Of a DNA stretch of 19,849 nucleotides, positions 1-8,362 are shown in pieces (position 1 is the stretch's first letter; every line of letters starts with the position of its first letter). The notes under the pieces are model-generated. The model was not told where the DNA came from. It worked only from the letters and a program-made list of their open reading frames with translations, and did no database searches. Source of the stretch: Anaerolineales bacterium UBA6663. Its GTDB lineage: Bacteria > Chloroflexota > Anaerolineae > Anaerolineales > UBA6663. Made by a program: the position numbers and the translations under genes. The DNA is taken from the NCBI GenBank assembly GCA_002455335.1, contig DKKP01000108.1, positions 1,597 to 21,445 of the forward strand, given 5' to 3'.

Positions 1-1
1 C

Positions 2-262
2 TGGCGCGCGATCTTCAACAGCGGGTTTCTGGCGACCTTTGCCGTGCTGGTCCTGAGCGGCCTGATCAGCGATCAGATCTACGCGCCCGCGGTGGCGCGT
101 GTTCACGGCGCGACGGCCTGGATCTTTGTCGGGCTGGCGGCGCTGCATCTCATCCTCAACGCGCGCTGGATCGGCGCGCAGGTGCGACGGCTGATCGGCC
201 GCCGCGAAAGCCCGGGCTCGGCGCCCGCACGCCCGGCCGGCACAGGAGTGACATCGAAATGA
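2..262 (+). CDS. C-terminal part of a DUF4405-like membrane protein (5' end outside window)
   Basis: The reading frame is open from base 2 and has no start that looks genuine, so this is the last 86 residues of a longer protein. It shows a hydrophobic segment (FLATFAVLVLSGLI), then a second one that starts with the histidine-containing VHGATAWIFVGLAALH, then a basic cytoplasmic-looking tail (RWIGAQVRRLIGRR). Two histidines spaced along a membrane helix after a short loop resemble the DUF4405/cytochrome b561-like fold, in which they may ligate haem. The stop overlaps the ATG of the next gene (ATGA), so the two are very likely translated together. I infer a membrane electron-transfer partner for the exported flavodoxin-like protein. 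The family call is moderate because most of the protein is missing. Confidence 0.6.
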   Translation, partial: WRAIFNSGFLATFAVLVLSGLISDQIYAPAVARVHGATAWIFVGLAALHLILNARWIGAQVRRLIGRRESPGSAPARPAGTGVTSK

Positions 263-945
263 CATCCAAAAAACCGATCGGTCGGCGCGAATTCATCATC
301 GGCGCTTCGGTGCTGGCGGCCGGTGGTCTGGCGGCGCTGGCTGTTCAGCAGCCCGCGATCGCGTTCCCGACTGAGACGTGCGGCGTGGGCGGGTCCGGCC
401 GGCGCAAGATCCTGGTCGCCTATGGCAGCCAGTACGGCACGACAGGTGACGTGGCCGACGCGATCGGTCGGGTCTTCTGTGGCGCCGGGCATCGCGTCGA
501 TGTGGCGCAGGTCAAGGCCGATCCGGACCCGGCCGGGTACGACGCTGTCGTGATCGGCGCGCCCGTACACGCCGACGCCTGGCTTTCCGAGGCCACGACG
601 TATGTCGGCGATCATCACGCGGCCCTCAGCCGGGTGCCGGTCGCCTACTTCCTGACCTGCATGACGCTTGGCCTCACGCAACAGCCCGAGGACAGGGCCC
701 GGATCGCCGAGGTCTTCACGGCCGTACACGCGCAAGTGCCCGATGTGCAGCCGGTCGATGCCGGGCTGTTCGCCGGCGCGCTGGATTTTGGCCGGATGTC
801 GCTGGCCAATCAGCTGATGTATCGAGCGTTCGCCGAGGACTCGACCGAGGGCGATCACCGCGACTGGAGCGCGATCCGCAGTTGGGCCGCTGCGCTTCAG
901 CCGCGGTTGACGTCGGCGGGTGGCGAGACGCGGACGAGGTCGTGA
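259..945 (+). CDS. Tat-exported flavodoxin-domain protein
   Basis: This is a 228-residue protein. Residues 8-30 form a twin-arginine signal: GRREFII followed by a small, Ala/Gly-rich hydrophobic stretch, ending near AIAF. Mature sequence starts near residue 36. Residues 50-69 carry a flavodoxin first strand and FMN-phosphate loop (ILVAYGSQYGTTGDVADAI), followed by YDAVVIGAPVHADAW, typical of the HemG-like/Flavodoxin_5 group. Export of a folded flavoprotein would explain use of Tat. The start overlaps the stop of the upstream membrane protein (ATGA) and has a CAGGAG Shine-Dalgarno at 243-248. Its last 49 bases overlap the 3' end of folA, read convergently. HemG-like protoporphyrinogen oxidation is one possibility, but an extracytoplasmic location argues for another redox role. 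The substrate is unknown. Confidence 0.8.
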   Translation: MTSKKPIGRREFIIGASVLAAGGLAALAVQQPAIAFPTETCGVGGSGRRKILVAYGSQYGTTGDVADAIGRVFCGAGHRVDVAQVKADPDPAGYDAVVIGAPVHADAWLSEATTYVGDHHAALSRVPVAYFLTCMTLGLTQQPEDRARIAEVFTAVHAQVPDVQPVDAGLFAGALDFGRMSLANQLMYRAFAEDSTEGDHRDWSAIRSWAAALQPRLTSAGGETRTRS

Positions 946-1406
946 AACGTAAAGGCGAGCGCATGGCGCGCATCGATTGGGTGCGACGATCGAAGCACCT
1001 CGCGCCATTCGGCCGGCTCCCACGGTGGGAAGTGGGTGTCGGCGTCGGTGATCAGCGTCTCGACCCGCGTCAACACAAGACGGGTGGCGAGCGGCATGGC
1101 AAGCGCGTAGATCGCGCCGCCGCCGATCACGAACAGCGGATCTGAAGCGAGCGCCAGGGCTTGCTCCAGCGAGTGCACGACCTCGACATCGGGCGCCGTG
1201 AAGCCCGGGTTGCGAGTCAGCACGAGGTTGCGTCGGTTGGGCAGTGCGTGGCCGATGCTGTCGTAGGTGCGTCGGCCCATCAGGATGGTTTGCCCTGTGG
1301 TCAGCGCCTTGAAGCGGCGGAGATCATCGGGGAGATGCCACGGGAGCTTGTTGTCTCGGCCGATGGCGTCGGCGCGGTCGAGGGCGACGATGAGTGTGAT
1401 GTCCAT
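897..1406 (-). CDS. folA: Dihydrofolate reductase
   Basis: The 169-residue protein reduces dihydrofolate to tetrahydrofolate with NADPH, which is needed to recycle the folate oxidised by ThyA. The N terminus MDITLIVALDRADAIG and the substrate-site block LPWHLPDDLRRFK are diagnostic. The acidic residue falls at Asp27, as in E. coli. The NADPH-binding ILMGRRTYDSIG, the VIGGGAIY strand and the late THFPPW block follow in the right order. I chose the ATG at 1406 because the DHFR fold begins there. A longer open frame upstream lies inside thyA. The start is one base beyond the thyA stop, so expression depends on thyA transcription and probably on translational coupling. No clear Shine-Dalgarno is visible. 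Its 3' end overlaps the flavodoxin gene by 49 bp. Confidence 0.95.
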   Translation of the reverse strand: MDITLIVALDRADAIGRDNKLPWHLPDDLRRFKALTTGQTILMGRRTYDSIGHALPNRRNLVLTRNPGFTAPDVEVVHSLEQALALASDPLFVIGGGAIYALAMPLATRLVLTRVETLITDADTHFPPWEPAEWREVLRSSHPIDARHALAFTFHDLVRVSPPADVNRG

Positions 1407-1407
1407 G

Positions 1408-2202
1408 CTATACCGCAATAGGGGCCTTGATCCCCGGGTAGGGCTCGTAGCCCGACAGCACCAGGTCCTCATAGCGAAAGGCGTTGAGATCGCGCAACTC
1501 GGGGTTGAGCGTCAACCTTGGAAGATCACGCGGCGTGCGCGCCAGTTGCAGGCGAGCCTGGTCGCGGTGGTTGAGATACAGGTGGGCGTCGCCCAGCGTA
1601 TGGACGAAATCGCCGGGTGTCAGGCCCGAGACGTGCGCGATCATCTGGGTCAAGAGCGCATATGAAGCGATGTTGAACGGCACACCCAGAAAGACGTCGG
1701 CGCTGCGCTGATACAGCTGGCAGGATAGCCGGCCGTCCGCGACGTAGAACTGAAAGAGCGCGTGGCAGGGCGCCAGGGCCATCCGTGGGATGTCGGCGAC
1801 GTTCCAGGCGCTGACCACAAGCCGACGTGAGTCGGGGTTGCGCTTGATCTCGCCGAGCACCCAGTCGATTTGATCGATCACCTGTCCGTCACGCGCCTCC
1901 CACGACCGCCACTGTTTGCCGTAGACCGGCCCGAGCTCGCCGCGTTCGTCGGCCCACTCGTCCCAGATCGTCACGCCATGGTCTTGCAGGTAGCGCACAT
2001 TGGTGTCGCCCTGCAGGAACCAGAGCAGTTCGTGGACGATGCTCTTCCAGTGCAGTTTCTTGGTCGTCATCATCGGGAACCCGGCGTTCAGGTCGAAGCG
2101 CATCTGGTACCCGAACACGCTCAACGTCCCGGTCCCGGTTCGATCGGCCTTCTCGACGCCGTGGTCGAGGATATGCTGCAGAAGGTCGAGGTAGGTCTGC
2201 AT
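1408..2202 (-). CDS. thyA: Thymidylate synthase (ThyA type)
   Basis: The enzyme methylates dUMP to dTMP using methylenetetrahydrofolate. The protein is 264 residues, the same length as E. coli ThyA, and begins [15 protein letters not shown]. Visible blocks are [14 protein letters not shown], the catalytic [15 protein letters not shown] with Cys146 at the E. coli position, [24 protein letters not shown], and the C terminus GIKAPIAV. The frame is open for 73 more codons upstream, but that stretch has no family similarity. The ATG at 2202 sits six bases after a TACACT -10 box, suggesting a leaderless transcript. folA follows after one base, giving a thyA-folA operon. In contrast to thyX genomes, this pairing implies normal folate cycling. 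Confidence 0.97.
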   Translation of the reverse strand: MQTYLDLLQHILDHGVEKADRTGTGTLSVFGYQMRFDLNAGFPMMTTKKLHWKSIVHELLWFLQGDTNVRYLQDHGVTIWDEWADERGELGPVYGKQWRSWEARDGQVIDQIDWVLGEIKRNPDSRRLVVSAWNVADIPRMALAPCHALFQFYVADGRLSCQLYQRSADVFLGVPFNIASYALLTQMIAHVSGLTPGDFVHTLGDAHLYLNHRDQARLQLARTPRDLPRLTLNPELRDLNAFRYEDLVLSGYEPYPGIKAPIAV

Positions 2203-2208
2203 GTCGAG

Positions 2209-2214
2209 AGTGTA
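2209..2214 (-). promoter_or_regulatory. Putative extended -10 box of a leaderless thyA transcript
   Basis: On the minus strand the sequence reads TGG TACACT, then six bases, then the thyA ATG. TACACT fits TANNNT, and the upstream TG makes an extended -10. No convincing -35 box is seen. Transcription would start on or within a base or two of the start codon. This arrangement matches the one in front of the gene at 18864. Confidence 0.4.
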
Positions 2215-2271
2215 CCATCGGCGCCGGGGGTAGGGGAGAACACCCCCAATGCGGTGACCGGATTCACTGGC

Positions 2272-2300
2272 TTGACGTGGACCGCACACAGGGTTAGGCT
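2272..2300 (+). promoter_or_regulatory. Putative promoter of the large secreted protein gene
   Basis: TTGACG (2272-2277) and TAGGCT (2295-2300) are separated by exactly 17 bases, a good match to a housekeeping sigma-factor promoter. Transcription would start near 2306, giving a leader of about 130 bases before the GTG at 2440. The rest of the 237-bp divergent gap (2203-2439) holds no gene that I can support. Confidence 0.45.
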
Positions 2301-2439
2301 GAGTCGCCGATTGGCGAAGATGTTTTGTCGATAGTGCTGATGTGCAAGGAGGGGCGCCCCGGCCCCCGATTAGTTTTTCCGATGCCAGACCGTCACGCTC
2401 GCTCGCGCGGGTGGTGCGCACCCCTGGCAGGAGGCTGAC

Positions 2440-5400
2440 GTGATTCTTGGCCTTTCTCCCTGGCGCCGACTACTGGGCGGTCTGATAGCCATCGTGCTCG
2501 GCGGTTTGGGCGCCGGCGGGCTGTTGATCGCGATCGAGGCACGGGCCCAGAGCCCCGACGAGGCGCCCGGAGCGGGCGTTGCCACGGCTGATCCCGCCTG
2601 GCTCGCCCTGATCGCAGGTGACCGGCAGCTCAGCGGTGGCGCCGGGCTCGAAGAGCCTCAGGTCGGGGGGCTTTCGCTGCATGTGCTGCTCGACGATGCA
2701 GCAGTCTCCGGGTTCGCGCCAACCGGGCTGCCGGTCTTGGTCGCCTTCCAGCGCGGCCAGAGCGCCCACAGCATCACCAACCTAACGCCGCAGTTCACCG
2801 AGTATGGCTGGCTCTTCACCGGTTTTTTCGCCGAGGTCAGGTATTCCACCCCCGGTGGCTTTTTGCCAGGCGATCTCCTCACCGTTACCCAAGGGGCGCA
2901 GAGCCTGACGCTGACGGTGCAGGCGCTCTCTGCGCGCGCAATCGCGCTGACCGACACCGTGACCGGCATTGCTGCCCCGAACGCCGCGCTCACGGCTTAC
3001 CTCTATCCGGCCCTCCAACCAGGGCAGACGTTCACGGCCACAGCGGTGGCCGACAGCAGCGGCGCATTTCAGGCGCCCATCACTCAGGGGATCTCGGCTG
3101 GCGATCAGGGCCTGGTGCGCATGCCCATGGATGCAGCCCGCAGCCTCTCCACGCGGCTGATCGCGCCCCAGATCTTCGTGCAGGTGGGCGGCGAGGGCGT
3201 TTCTGGAATCACCGCGCCGAACCATCCGGTCACGATCCGCGTGTACTCGAACGGCGCGTTGAAAGCGGGTCCGGTCATCGCGACCGGGGGCATGGAGGGC
3301 TTCTTCGGGCACTGTCTTGGCCTCTGTGAAGGCCGCGCGGAGGATCCTCAGCTCGAGCCGGGCGATCTGGTTGAGATCGACACGCTGGGGCAGACACTCA
3401 CCACCACGGTGCCGCTCCTGACCGCAGACCCGGATCTAGGTTCAGGGCAGGTGACGGGCCAGGCCGCTCCCACGGCGCAGGTCTCTGTCACGCGGTGGCC
3501 CGGCCCCCTAAGCCAGTATGGCGGCGCGTGGTCTATCGTCTTCGATCCCGCCCAGGCTGTAACGGCCGGGGGCGATGGTCTCTACACCGCAACAGTTCAA
3601 CTGCAGCCCAAAGATTATGGCATCGTCGTGACCCATGACAGCGAAGGGCATCTGGGCTATGTGCCCTTCACATTGCCGTATCTGCGGATGCAGCTTGGCG
3701 ATGTGGGCTACTTCGCACCGATCCTGGGCGGACAGGTGTCGCTGGGCCAGACCGCGCTGACTGTCACGGTCCAGGGGCCGAGCGGCTACCTCAAGCACCA
3801 GACCACGCAGCGCTCGACGTGGCTAGGGGGATTTGATCTTTATGCCGATCCCATCTCCATGACGAGCCCCGAATTTCTGCTGGGCGTTGGTGACGTAGTC
3901 ACGGTCGAGACGGCAGTGGGTGTCGAAGCCGTCGTGGCCATCCCGGAGTTCACGGTTGAGGCGGATGCCGACGCCCAGCGTATCACCGGTCGTGCGCCAG
4001 CCGGCGCGACGCTCGCGCTGCATCTTGACGGGGTAGATCCGGTCACCCAGTACCCATACGGCTATGACACCCAGGTTGTGGTGGATGCCGCCGGCGACTA
4101 CGCCCTGGAGTTGACTGACGTGAGCCTGGGCGACAGCAGCAAAGGGCTGGCGCGTCTGACCACGGATGCGGGGCACGACATCTACCGGACGTTTGGCATG
4201 GCGCAGGCCTGTCTGCCCGGGGTCTGGAGCATCGTCGTCGGCGGCAATAACGTGCATTACATCGTGAAGTACCTGCCCTTGTCGAGCTGTGATGGTCCGT
4301 TGACGGTGAGCCTTCTCGACAGCCTGGGCGTCGAAAAGGACAAGGTGGTCCACCAGAACATCAACTACCTTTACGACGAATCGACGATATTCGAGGATGA
4401 CGAGGGCGTCCCGATCCGCATCCTGCCCGGTGATCGTCTGCGGCTCGTCGCGGATGGTCAGAGCCGTGAGTGGACGATCCCGGCGCTGACCGTTGACGTG
4501 GACGTGGCCGGATCGCTGGTGAGCGGGGAGGCTCCCCCGGGCGCCGAAGTGGCGGTGACGGTCGACGATTTGTTCGATACGTTGTATGCGCCCCGTGTGT
4601 CAGCCACGGCCACGGTCAGTTCAGGCGGGACCTTCGAACTCCCGTTAGCGCTGCGCACGGGCGATCGGGTCGAGGCCATGGTCATCGGCTCGCGGTCGAC
4701 GCGCTTTGTCGCCTATGCCGTTGTGCCGGGTGTGATGGTGCCGCTCTTCCAGAACCATCTGACTGCGATTCTGCCACCGCTTGACGCCTTTACGCTCACG
4801 CTGCAGAGCGCGCGTCCGATCCCACAAGGCGCCTTTACGGGGAGAGCCAGCGATCAGGGGGTGATACACAACGGCCAGCCCCCGGTCTTTGGAACTCCCT
4901 GGGGCGACATCCGCCCGGGCGACCGCCTGATGATCCAGGCCGGCGCACTGAGCCGCGAGATCCAGGCCCCGGACTTCGCGGCCTATCTGGATCCGACAAC
5001 CCGTCGGATCACGGGCACGGCGCCGGCCGGTCGACCGGTCTGGATCGAGCTCGCCTTCCCGGGGTCCCACGTGAGCACGACCAGCACGGTCACCGGCACC
5101 TTTGAGCTGACGCTGCCGCCTGGGGCTTCGCTTGACGAGCTTATTCCGGTCAGGACCGAGCTGGCGGGCGGCGATGTTGTTGTGCGTGAGGTGGCCGCAC
5201 TGCGCTGGGCCGTCAATCTCAGCAGCAATTGCGTGGATGTGCGCTTCCCGATGGCCGTGGATCAGGCGGTGTTCGAGGTGTGGTCGCCTGGTGGGGCGGT
5301 CAAAGCGACCCAGACCATCGTTCACCAGGGCTATCCGCTAATGTCCTGGAGTGGATGTCTGGAGCCTGTTCCCCAGGCCGGGCCCATCGAAAGCGGGGAT

Positions 5401-5739
5401 CGACTGGTGCTGGCGACGTTTCAGGGCGACTGGACGTACACCGTGCCCGAGTTGACCGCCGCGCACGATCCCACGCGGAGGGTGGTAGTTGGCCGGGGTC
5501 CGGCTGGCGCGACGCTTCTGTTCACGCCCCAGTTCATCATCATGCCCTGGCAGTTTCCGCGTGGTCGGTTGGTGCCCGTCGATGGCGCGGGTGGCTATGG
5601 CTTCGACATCAGTGATGTCAAATGGCGCCCGGGCCAGGTTGCCACTATCGCGTATCGCGATGCGATCGGAAATGTGGTTATGCGGTCTATCTATCTGGTC
5701 GGATACCAGCAATGGTTGCCGTTTGTCGGTCATCCTTGA
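2440..5739 (+). CDS. Large secreted protein made of about six two-lobed repeat modules
   Basis: The protein has 1099 residues and a GTG start preceded by a strong CAGGAGG site five bases away. Residues 8-36 form a signal peptide ending in EARAQ. The rest is beta-rich and repetitive. The second lobe of each module opens with a line like PxLTxxxDxxxxxVxGxAPAGAxVxV, seen near residues 165, 328, 505, 684, 848 and 1007. The first lobe ends with PGDRLxLxxxGxxxxxTVP, for example at residues 664 and 986. First lobes begin near 78, 244, 415, 596, 765 and 922. Module length is about 160-180 residues. Some first lobes carry cysteine pairs (292/296, 931/973). It ends [10 protein letters not shown], with no clear anchor helix or LPXTG motif. 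The function is unknown; a surface, adhesive or matrix role is inferred from architecture only. Confidence 0.85.
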   Translation: MILGLSPWRRLLGGLIAIVLGGLGAGGLLIAIEARAQSPDEAPGAGVATADPAWLALIAGDRQLSGGAGLEEPQVGGLSLHVLLDDAAVSGFAPTGLPVLVAFQRGQSAHSITNLTPQFTEYGWLFTGFFAEVRYSTPGGFLPGDLLTVTQGAQSLTLTVQALSARAIALTDTVTGIAAPNAALTAYLYPALQPGQTFTATAVADSSGAFQAPITQGISAGDQGLVRMPMDAARSLSTRLIAPQIFVQVGGEGVSGITAPNHPVTIRVYSNGALKAGPVIATGGMEGFFGHCLGLCEGRAEDPQLEPGDLVEIDTLGQTLTTTVPLLTADPDLGSGQVTGQAAPTAQVSVTRWPGPLSQYGGAWSIVFDPAQAVTAGGDGLYTATVQLQPKDYGIVVTHDSEGHLGYVPFTLPYLRMQLGDVGYFAPILGGQVSLGQTALTVTVQGPSGYLKHQTTQRSTWLGGFDLYADPISMTSPEFLLGVGDVVTVETAVGVEAVVAIPEFTVEADADAQRITGRAPAGATLALHLDGVDPVTQYPYGYDTQVVVDAAGDYALELTDVSLGDSSKGLARLTTDAGHDIYRTFGMAQACLPGVWSIVVGGNNVHYIVKYLPLSSCDGPLTVSLLDSLGVEKDKVVHQNINYLYDESTIFEDDEGVPIRILPGDRLRLVADGQSREWTIPALTVDVDVAGSLVSGEAPPGAEVAVTVDDLFDTLYAPRVSATATVSSGGTFELPLALRTGDRVEAMVIGSRSTRFVAYAVVPGVMVPLFQNHLTAILPPLDAFTLTLQSARPIPQGAFTGRASDQGVIHNGQPPVFGTPWGDIRPGDRLMIQAGALSREIQAPDFAAYLDPTTRRITGTAPAGRPVWIELAFPGSHVSTTSTVTGTFELTLPPGASLDELIPVRTELAGGDVVVREVAALRWAVNLSSNCVDVRFPMAVDQAVFEVWSPGGAVKATQTIVHQGYPLMSWSGCLEPVPQAGPIESGDRLVLATFQGDWTYTVPELTAAHDPTRRVVVGRGPAGATLLFTPQFIIMPWQFPRGRLVPVDGAGGYGFDISDVKWRPGQVATIAYRDAIGNVVMRSIYLVGYQQWLPFVGHP

Positions 5740-5766
5740 GCGTGCTGATGCGAGCGCAACGCCACA

Positions 5767-5782
5767 GATCCCTGTAGGGATC
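5767..5782. repeat. Short inverted repeat before the HEAT-repeat gene
   Basis: GATCCC and GGGATC flank a four-base centre (TGTA), ending 11 bases before the ATG at 5794. It has no T-tract, so it is not a normal rho-independent terminator. It could be an operator or an RNA hairpin near the ribosome site. Confidence 0.35.
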
Positions 5783-5793
5783 GAGTTGACACG

Positions 5794-6414
5794 ATGACTG
5801 AGACCCCTGAGAGGGCAGCGCGGGTGACCCGGGCCATTGCCTGGTTGAAGGCAACCGACCGCCACACGCGCTGCCAGGGGTTGCTGCTCGTGCGAGACCT
5901 TTGTGATAGCCGATTGATCCCGCACCTCATCCGGGTCGCCGTGGATGAACCCCGCGCGACGCCTCAGGGCAACACGGTGCCGCCGCCGATCGACCCGGCT
6001 TCCGAGGCGGCACAGGCCCTGCGTCGGATCATCGGGATCCTTGGGTTCACGCCAGCCGATCGAGCCGATCTCCTGGCTGCCTTGTGCGACGTGGGAGCCG
6101 ACGATTGGTCAGTGATCGAACTCTGGGTGGCGCTCGGCCCGTGGACGGCGCCGCTGATCAGCCTCGGGTTGAATGACCCGATGCCGGCGACCCGAGCCCG
6201 ATCGGTCGCGATCGCCGCCCAGATCCTTGACCCGGATCTCCCTGTCCGTTATCTGGCTGACCGTTCATCGCTGGTCAGGCTGATGGCCGTCCACGCGCTC
6301 GACGTCAGCCGCAGCCTCGAGGCACGCGCGCATCTTCAAGCCCTGCTTGATGACCCGGTGTCCGCCGTCCGGATCGCGGCGGCCGAACGCCTGAAGCCAC
6401 GAGCTAGCGAGTGA
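5794..6414 (+). CDS. HEAT-repeat-like protein of unknown function
   Basis: The 206-residue soluble protein has no signal peptide. It consists of paired amphipathic helices typical of HEAT/PBS-lyase repeats, for example CQGLLLVRDLCDSRLIPHLI near residues 28-47 and SLVRLMAVHALDVSR and DDPVSAVRIAAAERL near the C terminus. A proline-rich loop (residues 50-70) interrupts the first repeat. It lies 54 bp after the secreted repeat protein and could be co-transcribed with it. No good Shine-Dalgarno is visible; the small palindrome at 5767-5782 occupies the region. Its last 11 bases overlap the end of the convergent phosphatase gene. HEAT repeats usually bind other proteins, so I infer a scaffold or adaptor, without a known partner. 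Confidence 0.75.
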   Translation: MTETPERAARVTRAIAWLKATDRHTRCQGLLLVRDLCDSRLIPHLIRVAVDEPRATPQGNTVPPPIDPASEAAQALRRIIGILGFTPADRADLLAALCDVGADDWSVIELWVALGPWTAPLISLGLNDPMPATRARSVAIAAQILDPDLPVRYLADRSSLVRLMAVHALDVSRSLEARAHLQALLDDPVSAVRIAAAERLKPRASE

Positions 6415-7213
6415 GCAGGCGGCGAACCCGGGAGTACAGCTTCGCGTTGCTCGCCAGCACTCCGGCGTCGTCGGGGTGCCAGATCCCGCCTTCAGGCCCG
6501 CGGGCGTGGCCCCCCGCCTCCTCGATCAGCGCGATGCCGCCGACGACGTCCCAGGCTTTGACGCCCAGCATGTAGACCGCATCCAGACGCCCGGCGGCGA
6601 CATAGGCCAGGTTGAGCGCCGCGCTGCCCAGGGCCCGGATCTTCTGGCAATTGCTGGCGAGGTGCTCGAGCGCCGTCACAGCGCGTCTGATCGCCTCGGG
6701 ATCACGCGGGAACCCCGTGCCGACGATGGCCATGCCCAGATCGGACTCGGCGCTGACTGACAATCGGCGCGCGCGCCCGGTCGCAGTCTTGAGCCAGGCG
6801 CCGCGCCCGGCGGCGGCATAGAAGAGTTCCTGGCGGTTCGGGTCGAGCACCACGCCGAGCACCGGGCGCCGTCGCTCGTCGAGCAGGCCGATCGAGACCG
6901 CAAACACCGGGAAGCCGCGCGCATAGTTCGTCGTCCCATCGAGCGGATCGATCACCCACATTGGGCTGGGGAGCCGGCCGCGCCCCGCAAGCCAGTCTTG
7001 CCCCAGGTCTTCTTCGCCGATCAGCCCCACGGTGGGGGCCTTGGCCTGCAGGTGGGCCGCAATCGCATCCTGAGCGGCCACGTCCGCATCCGTCACAATG
7101 TCGCGAAAACCCTTGAGCCGCACCTGGCGTCGGGTTCGCAGCCTGTCCTGCAATACGCGGCCACCGATCTCGGCCGCCTGAATCGCGATGGAGAGTAAGT
7201 CGAGCTTTTTCAT
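6404..7213 (-). CDS. suhB: Inositol monophosphatase family phosphatase
   Basis: This is a 269-residue cytoplasmic enzyme of the Mg-dependent, Li-sensitive phosphatase fold. The metal-binding motifs are all present: GEED at residues 66-69, WVIDPLDGTTN around 86-96 and KAWDVVGG around 219-226. The start at 7213 (MKKLDLLS) has an AAAGGA Shine-Dalgarno a few bases upstream; a start eight codons earlier at 7237 is possible but has no better site. Substrates of this family include inositol 1-phosphate and other sugar-alcohol phosphates. The gene is divergent from the polyol cluster and shares its 130-bp control region, so it might be controlled by the same SorC operator. That link is inferred. The gene symbol reflects family similarity, not proven function. 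Confidence 0.9.
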   Translation of the reverse strand: MKKLDLLSIAIQAAEIGGRVLQDRLRTRRQVRLKGFRDIVTDADVAAQDAIAAHLQAKAPTVGLIGEEDLGQDWLAGRGRLPSPMWVIDPLDGTTNYARGFPVFAVSIGLLDERRRPVLGVVLDPNRQELFYAAAGRGAWLKTATGRARRLSVSAESDLGMAIVGTGFPRDPEAIRRAVTALEHLASNCQKIRALGSAALNLAYVAAGRLDAVYMLGVKAWDVVGGIALIEEAGGHARGPEGGIWHPDDAGVLASNAKLYSRVRRLLTR

Positions 7214-7260
7214 GGGTCCTTTCACAGGTGTGCGCATTTTGCAAAAATGCCAACTTCCCC

Positions 7261-7289
7261 TTGTTCATGGGGGTTTAACTTCATATACT
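7261..7289 (+). promoter_or_regulatory. Putative promoter of the SorC-to-PTS cluster
   Basis: TTGTTC (7261-7266) and TATACT (7284-7289) are 17 bases apart. The -10 box is strong and the -35 box weak. The predicted start is near 7296, which places the palindromic operator at about +5 to +29. A bound regulator there would block transcription. Confidence 0.5.
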
Positions 7290-7299
7290 GAACCGAAGT

Positions 7300-7324
7300 C
7301 AATTGTGAATTCGATTCACAATTG
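7300..7324. promoter_or_regulatory. 25-bp perfect palindrome, probable SorC-family operator
   Basis: Two 11-base arms, CAATTGTGAAT and ATTCACAATTG, are exact reverse complements around a three-base centre (TCG). The site is AT-rich in a GC-rich window and lies between the -10 box and the regulator start codon. TGTGAA occurs a further time just downstream (7324-7328), outside the dyad. Its position suggests autoregulation and control of the whole downstream cluster. Confidence 0.7.
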
Positions 7325-7345
7325 TGAAGAGGCGCTCAATCCGCG

Positions 7346-8323
7346 ATGATGGCCGCCAAAACCCCACTCTCGAACGTCAGCGACCGCTATGAGCTTCTGG
7401 CTCGGATCGCGAGCCTGTACTTCGAGGACGGGTTGAGCCAGGCCGAGATCGCGGCCCAGACCGGCTATTCCCGTTCAATGATCTCGCGCTTCCTGACCGA
7501 GGCCCGAGACCAGCACATCGTCGAGATACGAATCAATCATCCGTTGGCGCGCAATCGAGAGCTCGAGCAGTCGCTCGAGCAGTTGCTCAAATTGCGTGGT
7601 GTGCAGGTTCTAACCCGGGGCGCCCTCAACTATAGCACCATGATGCGGCGCATCGGCACCCTGGGCGCGCGTCTGACTGAGGATCTACTGCATGACCACA
7701 CCGTGATCGGTGTCTCGTGGGGCACAGCGGTTTGGGAGGTGGTCAATGCGGCGCGGGGCGGGGGTTGGACGGACGTCCAAATCGTGCAGATGATTGGGTC
7801 GCTTGGCACGACCAATCCCGACATCGATGGGCCGGAGCTTGCCCGTCGTCTGGCGCGAATCTTTGGCGGCAGGTACTCGATGCTGCCGACGCCGTTCTTC
7901 GTGGATGCCCGCCAGACGCGTGACGCCCTGCTGGGCGACCCGAGGATCAAGCGCATCCTGGCTCAGTATGCGCGGATCGAACTCGCGCTGGTTGGGGTCG
8001 GCACGATCGACCCGGAGCGATCGTCGATCTTGCGCGCCGGCTATGTGACCGAACAGGATCTGGATGAGCTGCGGGCGCTTGGCGCGGTGGGTGACGTGTG
8101 CGGCATCCATTTCGATCTCGATGGCGGCTGCGATTTCCCTGTCGTCGACGAGCGTCGTCTTGGGATCAGCGTCGATGAACTGCGCGCGATCCCGGTGAAG
8201 CTTGGGGTCGCCGGCGGGCAGTACAAGGCCAAGGCGATCGTGGGGGCGGCTCGGGCCGGCCTGATCAACTGGCTGGTAACCGACGAAGTGGCTGCGCTGG
8301 GTGCACTCCAACTGGCGGCATAA
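7346..8323 (+). CDS. SorC/DeoR-type sugar-binding transcriptional regulator
   Basis: The 325-residue protein has an N-terminal winged helix-turn-helix (GLSQAEIAAQTGYSRSMISR, about residues 29-48) and a C-terminal SorC sugar-binding domain beginning near residue 60. The HTH helix pair and the following LTEARDQHIVEIRI are typical of SorC/DeoR-like regulators (PF04198), whose ligands are usually phosphorylated sugars. It is the first gene of the 11.4-kb cluster, 39 bp ahead of E1 alpha. The palindrome at 7300-7324 lies just before it. ATG codons at 7346 and 7349 are both possible; a GAAGAGG element at 7326-7332 is somewhat far from each. Whether it represses or activates cannot be read from the sequence, but an operator overlapping the start region favours repression relieved by the imported sugar phosphate. 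Confidence 0.9.
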   Translation: MMAAKTPLSNVSDRYELLARIASLYFEDGLSQAEIAAQTGYSRSMISRFLTEARDQHIVEIRINHPLARNRELEQSLEQLLKLRGVQVLTRGALNYSTMMRRIGTLGARLTEDLLHDHTVIGVSWGTAVWEVVNAARGGGWTDVQIVQMIGSLGTTNPDIDGPELARRLARIFGGRYSMLPTPFFVDARQTRDALLGDPRIKRILAQYARIELALVGVGTIDPERSSILRAGYVTEQDLDELRALGAVGDVCGIHFDLDGGCDFPVVDERRLGISVDELRAIPVKLGVAGGQYKAKAIVGAARAGLINWLVTDEVAALGALQLAA

Positions 8324-8362
8324 GGGGCTGTAACGGCCCAAAAACACAATCAGGACAAAGGC

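Noticed and set aside
103..1023. Minus-strand open frame of 306 codons opposite the flavodoxin gene
   Set aside because: It overlaps the well-supported folA and flavodoxin genes and has no recognisable domain.
2203..2421. Upstream extension of thyA by 73 codons
   Set aside because: The extension has no similarity to ThyA, while MQTYLDLL matches the family N terminus and is preceded by a -10-like box.
8324..8340. Small stem (GGGC and GCCC) after the SorC stop
   Set aside because: Only four pairs are formed and no T-run follows, so it is not called a terminator.
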